From assembly GCF_019059575.1 (NCBI RefSeq), contig NW_024882860.1:1-64000 (forward strand): 64,000 bases of DNA. Reading direction: 5' to 3'. Position numbers and translations under genes: made by a program. Shown here in pieces: positions 1 through 16,700 of the stretch (positions are counted from its first letter, which is position 1; each line of letters opens with the position of its first letter). The notes under the pieces were generated by a model. That model saw only the letters and a program-made list of their open reading frames with translations. It made no database searches and was not told the origin of the DNA. The stretch is from Amphibalanus amphitrite (Eukaryota; Arthropoda; Thecostraca; Balanomorpha; Balanidae).

Positions 1-939
1 TCCTACCTGCTCCTTGGCATACTCCTGCAGAGTGACAGTGTCTGTGCCAGGTGGGAGCCGAGATACGAAAAGCGAGATGCGCTTCACAGACTGAACAGCT
101 TTGATCACATTTGATTTTTGGAGCCCAACTACACTTTTCGCTGGCATAACTTTGCCTTTCGGTTTCGCAGCAGCCACCTTACCTCGCTCAGCAGGATTGG
201 TACCGCGCTTAGCCTTGTTGGCAATGTTCCAGCCCTCCTCCGTTGAAGGCACAGGTGCAGCAGCAACAGCAGCGTATGACGCCGCCGCCGCCGCCGCCTC
301 CGGCACCCTACCCTCTGGATGGGCAGGAAGACGCGACTCGCCAAGCTCTGGCGCAGATCCAGGCGTTCTCTGGGTGGCGGGGTGTCCTCCAGGACGGGTC
401 GAAGCAGTCGGTCCTTCCGCGCTGGCAGTGGCAGAGGTCCTCTCCTGAGGGACCGGTCGCTCGGGAGCATTCAGCGTCGTCAGACTGACCCGGCCGGCAC
501 CAGCACCGGCGCACAGCACAGTCTCGACTCTTCGCGACGTCTCAGCGCTCACCTTCAGCACTTCATCAACAGTGGACTTCAGCTGAGACATGTCCATCTC
601 CATCAACTGCTGTTTCCTGAGGAGCGCGCTTACATCGATGCAGTCTATCGATATCGGCGGCAGCTTATCAAGGTTCAGTGCGACGAACCTCGGCAGGTCA
701 CCTCTGTTGCATTCAAGGATCATCTTGAAGATATCTTGAATATTCAGCTGTTTTTTATTCTGCCCACGACGATTACCAGCCTTGACAGAATCATCCACGT
801 GAGAACAAAGAAGACTTTTTGCAGTTTCAACTTCATCGTCATTAAAATTCTCGGAAATCAGGCGCACTAGTGTATCCTGAGGTATACTGTCGACCTTATT
901 CAGCATGTAGCACAACAGTTCGTTGATAATTGTTGTCAT
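1..939 (-). CDS. Retroelement ORF1-like protein, 3' end beyond window
   Basis: An ATG at 939-937 opens a frame with no stop down to base 1 (313 codons). The N-terminus (MTTIINELLCYML) is followed by an acidic helical stretch and, near residues 82-97, the segment LPRFVALNLDKLPPIS. Residues 110-130 are heptad-like and may be a coiled coil. Residues 150-260 are Pro/Ala/Ser-rich low complexity with an Ala run. A basic stretch leads into ISLFVSRLPPGT (288-299), after which the frame leaves the window. From memory, this order (helical 'NELLCY' head, 'LPRFVA..L..LP' motif, coiled coil, basic 'LFVSRLPP') is seen in many invertebrate proteins associated with retroelements, usually as the ORF just before an endonuclease/RT ORF. 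RNA or DNA binding is therefore an inference. The AGGTCA-rich repeat begins about 70 bp upstream of the start. No intron is needed. A domesticated single-copy gene is an alternative. Confidence 0.6.
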   Translation of the reverse strand, partial: MTTIINELLCYMLNKVDSIPQDTLVRLISENFNDDEVETAKSLLCSHVDDSVKAGNRRGQNKKQLNIQDIFKMILECNRGDLPRFVALNLDKLPPISIDCIDVSALLRKQQLMEMDMSQLKSTVDEVLKVSAETSRRVETVLCAGAGAGRVSLTTLNAPERPVPQERTSATASAEGPTASTRPGGHPATQRTPGSAPELGESRLPAHPEGRVPEAAAAAASYAAVAAAPVPSTEEGWNIANKAKRGTNPAERGKVAAAKPKGKVMPAKSVVGLQKSNVIKAVQSVKRISLFVSRLPPGTDTVTLQEYAKEQVG

Positions 940-1004
940 TTTACGAACTGCTTGCTGCCTTTTTCAAAAAGAAACTTCGATTTTTGCGCTAGCACTGATA
1001 GCCG

Positions 1005-2517
1005 AACACCCTGTTACCACCCTGTCGCGTTTTTTTGCGTGTGAATAAAAAACCGCGGCGCGTAGCGCCGCGCCGCTTGGGGTAGCTTTTGGTACATCAA
1101 TTTTGGACATTGTGTGAAATTTTTGACCCCAGGTCATGTCAGGTCAGGTCACCAGGTCAAGTTAACTGACCAAGCCTAAAAAAGTTTGCAATCATGTCCA
1201 GCCTGCAGTGTTTGTCAGAAAGGTTTGAAACTTGGTGGATTGCATGCTGTTATGAGCGCCTACAATTTGTATATCTCGGATTTTTTATATCCGTGACCTA
1301 AGGTCAGGTCAGTGGCGTGACCTTTCCATTAAAAGTCAATGGAGAAAAATGAAAATGCCTCTAGATCCGTGTGTACGCTTCGGAACAGTCCAAATATTTC
1401 AGAATCACAATGATTTAGTCCACTCGTGATGACCAAGGTGTCATTTTTGCTGATAGCCTCTAGACAGGTCATCCGAGGTCACTTGAGGCTACAAACAGTT
1501 TTTTGCCAATAACTCGCGATTGGAAAGAGATAGAACGCTGGGGATGGTCTCATTGTGTTTGTCTTGTTGAGACGCATCGACTGATATGCAACATGACCTT
1601 TTCCGGTAAGGTCATGACCTTGACCTGAGGTCAAATTTTTAAGTTGACCTTTCAAGGTCAAATCATAGTTCATTTGACGCGTCTCGGCGAGGGGAACACG
1701 ATTCTGGCAATAGAAATGTCGTGGCTTTTTGTAGTCGAAAGTTATTGTCGAAAAACACTTTTCGTAAAAACAGCTATATTTGGAGTTTTTGCCCTCTGGA
1801 GGCTAAACCGTTGACCTTTTTTTTTTAAATAAATTTAGCTCGAATGTTTGAATGGACGCGGATTGACAGAGCCGGAGTCCACGCTAAGCAGAGCTTGTTG
1901 CGTAGACCCCGACTCCTACCGTCCGATCGCGCAATTCCGGGTAACGGGAGAATTTAGATGCCAAAGTTTAACGTGCCCTTCAAAGCCGGACACGGCCTGT
2001 CCCACTCAACTGACTTCAACTGGCTGCGGCTGCTCCCACCAACCGCAGACCATCCCCGTCAGGAGTCTCATATATCGAGCGCCGGAGCGTCTCGAACCCG
2101 GGCTCTCACTATCGGGAGTCCGATGCTCTACCAACTGAGCTACGGGACAGGCCTGAGGTCAATATTGATAATGACCTTTTCAAAAGAAGAGTTCAAAAGC
2201 TATCGATTGCTTTTCCATGCGTTTTTCTAGCTACCATAGTTCCTGAGATAGCGGCATGTTTTCTGAAAAATATAATGACAATTGGCAAATTTTGACCTTT
2301 GATGACCTCTGGTGACCCCAATATTGCTCTAAGGTGAAAAATGACCGATATACTTTCAAACGTACGCATTGAGAGCTATCGACTGCTTTTTACCGCGTCT
2401 TCCTAGCCCTCTTAGTTTTTGAGTTAGAGGTAGGTGGTAACATATGCCCCCCCCCCCCCCCCCCACTAGGGCGAAGTTGGCTGAGATCGCCACTGGGGCG
2501 CGGGTTAGAGCGCTCAC
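1005..2517. mobile_element. TTAA/AGGTCA element, left end eroded, SINE inside
   Basis: AGGTCA and TGACCT words recur throughout (for example 1130-1160, 1297-1325, 1590-1660). The right end is a C-run (2444-2464), then a 'GGGCGAAG..GG' motif and GCGCGGGTTAG, matching the right ends of the intact elements at 6471-7419 and 31529-32718. The 'gcgtttttttgcgtgtg' start at about 1024 is shared with 31210. The left terminal repeat is missing, perhaps lost next to the ORF1-like gene. A SINE interrupts the element at about 1830-2150. Confidence 0.6.
1830..2150 (-). mobile_element. tRNA-derived SINE, copy 1
   Basis: On the minus strand the element begins with a tRNA-like head (about 2148-2077) containing an A box (TAGCTCAGTTGGTAGAGC) and a B box (GGGTTCGAGAC), the internal RNA polymerase III promoter. 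A tRNA-unrelated body of about 230 bp follows. A nearly identical copy lies at 24865-25190. The anticodon arm does not pair properly, so this is not a functional tRNA gene. It sits inside the AGGTCA-rich transposon, so it inserted later. Confidence 0.8.
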
Positions 2518-4162
2518 CTTATCATTACCTTAGCCTTCACAGCATAAATGGTTAATGGGCTGACACGTTCAAATAGGCTACTTAGTTAGGTGGCAAACCG
2601 TTGTTTTTAATAGGGCGCTTTTACATGAGAGGCATGGACGCTTTTTGATGGGGTAGTCCGTAAATGCGCCCTTTGCAGGTGTGTCGGAAAACTTTTCTCT
2701 TGTTAATTTTTATGGGTGTGATACAAATTAGGAGTTGTAATTTGATGCTGAAATAACTGAGGTACAATTTGAGATATCATCAAGCATGACAGATGGTCAA
2801 CTTTAGCCGCAATAGGCCGATATCCTTGGCGCAATATGACCTCTCTCCCCTACAAGTTGTGAGACCTCTGGAGGATACTGTACTACATCCTGCAAGTTTT
2901 ATCTCCCTGTGAAAGCTCCTCTGGCACTGTGGGCGCTGCGAAGTTGCGACATCGAAGACTGTACAGAGGTTCACTTATGACGTCATAATAGGTCAGTGAC
3001 CTGACCTAACCTGAAAATTCGGTTGATGTCACAAGATGCGGCTTGGATCAAAGGTCAGTTGTGCCAACTTTCATCTCTCTATCGCCGGCGTGTTCGGAGC
3101 TATTGCGAAAAAAAAACCCTATGGGGGATGGGGGTGCGGCACCCGCCCCCTTCGGCCGGCCGGCGAGGGTTATCATTATAGAATGGCTGCAATCGGCGAA
3201 AACGTCATGCTGACTTTTGGAGTTTACCAAAGTTCGTTTGAGGTCACGACATTCAAAATGGCTAATAAAACTGTATCTTTTGTTTCAAATGGTGCTTAGT
3301 TCGTCCCAATCGGCTCAGTAATTGCTGATTAATGGGATGGCTACAAGGGTGGCAGTCAAGTAGTGTAGTCCAATATTTGTAGTATTTACCAAGGCCTTGT
3401 ACGGCTACATATGTAACGCAAGCGTTACAAATGAATTCAAACAATTCGCGCTCGATTTTTACCGATTCTTACGATTCTCCCAGATTCTCCTACGCGTCCT
3501 ATTCCAACAACAACAACAACATCTACAAAGATTCTTACAGAATAGATTGAGATAGTTCAAGTTGAGTGCATGGATCACTTACAAGTCTTCCTTCAGTGTG
3601 CTTCAGTGCAACCTTCAGTGTAATTTATCCCAATCGGGGTAAGTGTATACCGAAATGGGGTCGTCCGTCGTGGACAAAAGCATTGATTTATTCAATCATC
3701 CATTCATTCATTTTGCTTTGAGCTAGTTTATGTGCTTGAGCCTGGGCTGATACAGTTTAGGTATAAACAGCTTTGGCTGTCAATAATGCTTGTCAGTTGG
3801 GGAAACTACGAGGCGAAGATCCAAAAATGAATCGGTCAATAAATGGACTTGATGACCATATGGGCATAAATGCAGCCCTCGCTACTACGGGTGGAAAACA
3901 TTATAACCTGCCGGTACCCTTGGGGTATCTTGTCCACTTATCGGGGAGAAAAGGCTTCCATTTTCCACGTCTAAGAATAACTCGATTCGCTTGAATTCGA
4001 TGAATTCACTCGAAAATGGCGATAGAAAAACAGCATTTCTGCAGGTTCTGGGGATCACAATCAGCTGGCCATTCCATAAATGGATCAGTATTTTGAAAGA
4101 AAATTGTTATAAGATTTAATTTCATTGCAATAAATAAAGATGTTTAATATTAAAATGATAAT
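2518..4162. other. Intergenic, repeat remnants
   Basis: No coding exon is recognised. A TGACGTCA palindrome at 2978-2985 and an AGGTCA cluster lead into a G-run/C-run segment ending GGCGAGGGTTAT at about 3110-3173. This looks like the decayed right end of another TTAA-type element. The remainder is unremarkable. Confidence 0.45.
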
Positions 4163-4254
4163 AGACAGGCATAACGCTGATATACCTGTGTGTCTCTGTT
4201 TCAGATGTAGACAGGCATAACGCTGATATACCTGTGTGTCTCTGTTTCAGATGT
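4163..4254. repeat. 46-bp perfect tandem duplication
   Basis: The 46-bp unit at 4163-4208 is repeated immediately at 4209-4254. No function is evident. It lies about 700 bp upstream of the NDC80 start codon. Confidence 0.85.
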
Positions 4255-4944
4255 GTGCCCAGCATTCAATACATTAATACATGATTGAAATGTGCAACTT
4301 GCCTATCTAGATAATGTAACCACAATTGGAAAACCATATACAAAATAATAAAAATAATGACATTTTAAACCATGGTGGTGCTTACATTTTTTGCGTGACT
4401 GTTTCAATCCGCCATATTTGCCAATCACTGTTTGACCTTGTAAATAAACTAAGTGGCTAGCCGCTAGGGAGCAGATATATATATATCTTTTTTTTTGGAA
4501 ACCGCTAGCGGATGCACCTGCAACCACGGATGCATTCTGTTACCGAGTGCAACTGAAGCTTTTTTCATATTCGCGCACGGGTTTCTGGATTATACCCAAA
4601 ACCGGTGGTAGTCGTGCCGATGACGGGTCAAATTTTTAGCTTTGTAATGAAACAGATCTCAACAAATCCTCTGCGAGTAGGGTGGCTTCCGTTGACCACA
4701 TGCTTACTCCCATCACAAGTTACCGGACGGCGACCGCCCCCTCCTCCCCTATCCCTCCGCAACCACTCCCCTCGTCCCGTCGCGCTGTCTGCCATCGCGT
4801 GTCAGGCTTTGATCAGTGCTACCAGTGGCTCTTAAATAAAATTCTTCCGCTCAGCCGCGGCTGGGGCAGGTGGCGCCCTCCCCTCAGTCGCGGTACTTTC
4901 AAGAGAGACTATGCATGACAAGACTGTGTTTCATCTCCAGCATA

Positions 4945-12076
<7,132 letters not shown>

Positions 12077-12236
12077 GTTATCGTCGCACTCACAGGCGGC
12101 TCCAGCCGGTGCTGTCTGGTGGTGAGGAGGAGTCTGCAACTGCAGCCCCTACCACACCCTCCCTGAGCGAGAGCAGCAACATTTATCGGGAGCACTGAGA
12201 TCCCCGAGCGGATCATTGGCATTGTATTGATACTTT

Positions 12237-12246
12237 AATAAATAAA
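12237..12246 (+). terminator. NDC80 polyadenylation signals
   Basis: Two overlapping AATAAA hexamers begin 161 bp after the NDC80 stop codon. Confidence 0.6.
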
Positions 12247-12550
12247 TGGATATAAAATTCATTAACTTATTTGAAATCGGCCACAATGGCGACTCCAGTC
12301 AGTGCTCGAAGACGCCAGAGGGGGGGGGGGGGGGGGGCGCAGACGTTGATGGGTATTGGGTGGTCCTTCCATGCACAGTCTTCGCGTAATGTCAAATCAA
12401 GTCTCAGTGGGTATCATTGTATCATTGATGTTGTATACGACGGCCCGCTGGTGCCGTCGGTGATTGCCCTTCACAAGAAGAAAAACATTAAGCAAGCTTC
12501 TAATAATTCGCAGCGATCGAGCAGAGTATGACAAGCTCACGACATATAAA

Positions 12551-12556
12551 TTTATT
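12551..12556 (-). terminator. Candidate SVOP polyadenylation signal
   Basis: TTTATT on the plus strand reads AATAAA on the minus strand, about 1.15 kb beyond the SVOP stop codon. This implies a long 3' UTR facing the NDC80 3' end. Confidence 0.35.
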
Positions 12557-13559
12557 GCCTGCACCATTTACACTGTAGCAAACGACAAAATAAACTATAA
12601 ATAATTAGAACAACGCAGTAATCAGACGAAAGAAACTGCGCAAAAGGTGCAAAGGGGACAAAATATAAGTACAAAATTGAGCAACTTTGTTTAAAATAGT
12701 GTGCCATCTAACTGCTCGTGAAAGATGAGTGATATCAGGTACCAAGAATAGCTGCCAAGTCGTACACCGCACACCAACCCAGCGTTCAACGTGAAGAAAG
12801 CGCGATAGTTCAACTGCCATTCACTGCGAAAAAAGAGCTGAGCAAACACGCAACAGGAGACCGCTCGTGGACCTTTGGTCGGAATCAAAACAAGACTTGC
12901 TAATGACTCGGTAATGGGGTCCATCAGTACAGATTCCGCCGTCGCCGCCCGCTCATCAACGAATGCATTCAGTAGCTGCGGAGCAGGGCATGGAAAGTAC
13001 TGAGGAGCTAATATGGATTCATCACATAATAATATTACATTTAAAAAGACAAGCACTTTTTGGTAAGTACACCCTGCTTAATGTTGTTAAATCCTCTCAG
13101 AGAAAAGTGCGTGCTTTGCAGCGGCCGTGGGCTTAATTTGAAGATGTCTCATCGAAATTTACACAGCTGACGTAGACATTTAAAAAATCAACATTACGTA
13201 AAGACGCTCCCACACCAATTTCACTTCATAAGTGATCCGGCACTCACGCTCCAAGGCACACTCACCGCAAGACGTTCTCGCTGTTGATTAAATATACAAG
13301 CTCACGTAGCGTTTGTTCGATATCGAGATTCGTTGTCAACATTCCCCGCCCGGACCAAAACTCCAGCTCCACTCAGGAAGCACGGTTCGCTCGGTTATCG
13401 TTCGGCGATGTTACCACTCCCTCACAGCACACGGGCCGACATGACGCCGCCGAGCCGTTTATCGCTTCCAGTTCCGAACCGAAAAGGGTGTAATCGCGTA
13501 ATGTGGACCGGGTCCGCCGCTGGTGGACAGTCGTGCTCACTGTAGGTCGGAGCTCGACA
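12557..13559. other. Convergent 3' region, probable SVOP 3' UTR
   Basis: No conserved coding frame is seen on either strand. The interval lies between the SVOP stop codon repeats and its candidate poly(A) signal. Just outside it, at 12319-12337, is a run of about 18 G on the NDC80 side. Confidence 0.35.
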
Positions 13560-13760
13560 GACTCCTCTGCAGAGGTCAGCCGCGACCAAGTCGCGGAGCT
13601 GGATACGCTCCTCTGCAGGGGTCAGCCGCGACCAGACAGTCGCACTCACTGGAACTCGGCGATGGACAGGCTACTCTGCAGGGGTCTGCCGCGACCAGAC
13701 AGCTGCACTCACTGGAACTCGGCGGTGGAGAGGCTGCTCTGCAGAGGTCGGCCGCGCGTC
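13560..13760 (-). repeat. Tandem copies of the SVOP coding 3' end
   Basis: The stretch CTGCAGAG..CTC..CCGAGTTCCAGTGA, which encodes the last residues and stop of SVOP, is repeated downstream of the real stop. CTCTGCAG occurs on the plus strand at 13565, 13611, 13674 and 13737 (spacings 46, 63, 63). The two most SVOP-proximal units both retain the GAGTTCCAGTGA end; the distal ones are degenerate. Confidence 0.8.
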
Positions 13761-16700
13761 TCGATCGGCAGCAGCAGACACGCCAGGCCAGCGGTCATCG
13801 CCACGAACGCGTACACGATCACGGACGCGAACGGAGAACGGTAGATGAGAACCTGACCGCGACGAGAGAGGGTGGTCACACACCATGGTGGGGTTCGGGT
13901 GGGATGTGCACCTTCGGTCAAGTATGCATATAATAAAATACTCGTACAACTTCAATAAACACAACAATAAATGCAGGCACCATGATCTCTGACATTTTAG
14001 TGCCATATCATGCAAACCATCACTAGAAGACTTTTGATGATGAAGATGACTTAATATGGATATTGGATAGAATCAACATTCACCATTACAATGAAAGTGA
14101 CCATCCGTATGGTAGGCATTGAAATACCATCCAGCTTAAAGGTTCATTTCATTCATTCCAAGCCCTGACCAGTCTCCACCACGGAGATTTACCTGCCGTT
14201 CCGGAGCTGTGGTCGGGAAGAGGATAGGTCGGTTCAGGAGTAGGCACGGAGTAGGACGGAGCCGCTCCGGACCACCCTACTGCATGACCTTGGAGGTCGG
14301 TTTGACACAGAGGACCGCCAGGCCGGCCAGTAGGGAGGTGGCGCTGTACGTGACGGCAGTGTAACGCACCGAGGTGCGGGTGAACTGCGCGTAGGAGCGG
14401 GGCGGAGGGTTAGAGGGTAAACTGGGCATAGGAGCGGGGTGGCTAAGAGGGTAAACTGCTCATAGGAGCGGGGCGGTGGGTTAGAGGGTGAACTGGGCAT
14501 AGTAGCAGGGTGGGTTAGGCGGTGAACTGCACACAGGAGCGGGCCGATGGGTTAGAGGGTAAACTGCGCATAGGAGCGGGGTGGTGGGTAAGAGGGTAAA
14601 CTGGACATAGGAGCGGGTCGGCGGGTTAGGGGGTAAACTACGCATAGTAGCGGGGTCAGGTGGGTAAGGGGTAAATTGCGCATAGGAGCGGGCCGGTGGG
14701 TCAGGGGGTAAACTGTGCATGGGAGCGGGGCGCGGCCGGTGGGTAAGAGGGTAAACTGTGCATGGGAGCGGGTCGGCGGGTTAGGGTGTAAACTACGCAT
14801 AGGAGCGGGGTCAGGTGGGTAAGGGGCAAATTGCGCATAGGAGCGGGCCAGTGGGTTAGGGGGTAAAGTGTGCACAGGAGCGGGGTGGGTAAGATGGTAA
14901 ACTACGCATAGGAGCAAAGAGGGTGGGTTAGACATAGATGATTGACTGTGAGGGGATCAGTGGAGGTAGGAGAAAATGGAACACGAATTATACGAGGCGA
15001 CATAGGAGGTGAAATTACTAGGCACGGATTAGTAGTTAACGGGTAACTTAATCGGGCAATAACCAGGAATGAGTTAGACAAAGACCATTACAAGACGACG
15101 CTAGGGTGAGTTAGATGGAAAACTGGTCACAGGGCAACGACTGAGTCTGAGAGTTAATCACGACCCACACTCTGAGGTCACACGACTCGTACCTGAGCTA
15201 TGAGCGGGGTCAGCATGGCGCCCAGTCGGGCAAAGCCGCTGCAGGAGCCGACGCCGATCGACCGCAGCGTGGTCGGGTACACCTGGTGGTGCGGGAAAAC
15301 ACCTAAGCTAGATGGCTAGTCGCAAACACACGGGGGAAAGGACACAAAGTACTGACTGGGGCCGAGATTTACACAAACTAACAAGTTTGCAACTGAATCT
15401 AGACTTCAACGTAAAACTATAGTCCATTTTTTTTCAAAAGGCTCATGGCCCGAAGTATTATTTTGGAGTTAGCACGTGCGGGACGCTAGAAAATAACGCA
15501 AGCCGAGATGAATTTCTCGGCCATTTTTGAAAGATAACCGCAGTGCTACGGAACGAGTTGTTCAGTTGAGCTTATATTCTGTGTCACGTTTCAAAATGTT
15601 TGTAAATTCATAGATTTGAGCCATTCTGTTAATTTTGCATGCTAATGTAACGTCACTCCTGTAGTAGCCTTGATTCCACAGCCAGCCCATCACTTGAGAA
15701 ACTAGCAAGCGGCAAATCTTTAAACAATCAAGACAGAACAATGATTTTTGCTAATATATTCTGTCGGGGGACAGAATTCTGAACGGCAGGCTCATGGAAA
15801 ACATGTGTCAACCGCTGAAGTTGGTGACGCTCTATATTGTTGTCTTACATTGTGTTTTCGCATGCTACGTAGAAACTTCGGTCGTCTTTTTAAAAACTCC
15901 TTCCACAGACTTTTTCCCAATGCAGAAATCGATCGGTCAGTATTGTAATAGGTCGGCAGATATGCTGGCGCATGTTTCTTTTTGTACTTTACCAGGAAAT
16001 AAATTTAAAACAAAATGTCAATCCGTGTGTTATTTTTGTAGGCCTGCAAACAGGTCATCCACGTGATCATTTTAATCATTTGTTTAGTGCCTATGGCTAG
16101 ACCCCGTGTGGAAGCATTTTCGATTCACAGTTCCTCATTATGGGTCTTATGTCCATACCACGGTCCATACTTTATCGCAAATCAGAGACCAGCCGACCAG
16201 TGGACCAGTCTGATTTCGAAACGTGCCAAGCCGGTGTTCGTTGATTTTTGTCAAAACCACCACTTTGCACGTGACAATTCTAAAATCTAATTTCGGGCCG
16301 TGCGCCTTTTGAAATAAAGTGGACTATAGGTGTTCAGTTCACCCTCGTTCGATCATGACCACAAATACTGATATGATTCACGAAAAAAACTAAGTCATCA
16401 AACATAAAACAATAAGTGATGAAAATTTCTGATTTCTGATCAATATAACGAACTCAGTAGCTTCACGCAGATACCAAAGTGACGCCCACCAATCTGTTGC
16501 AAGCGAGCTGGCGCCATACCTCCGGAGTGTAGACGTAGGCGGCTTGGAACATGCCGGCGATCATCCCCCGACACACGAACAGAGTTACGGTAAGCACGGC
16601 ACGGCTGTGAACGGAACGGGAATCGGTCAATCCGAGAGTAGGCAAGGTGTGTTTAGAGCGGGTCCACGTCAAAACAGCTAGTGACTATTGAGCTAGTGAC

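Noticed and set aside
2077-2148. Functional tRNA gene on the minus strand (also 25117-25188)
   Set aside because: A and B boxes are present, but the anticodon stem does not pair and the unit continues into a repeated body. It is a SINE head.
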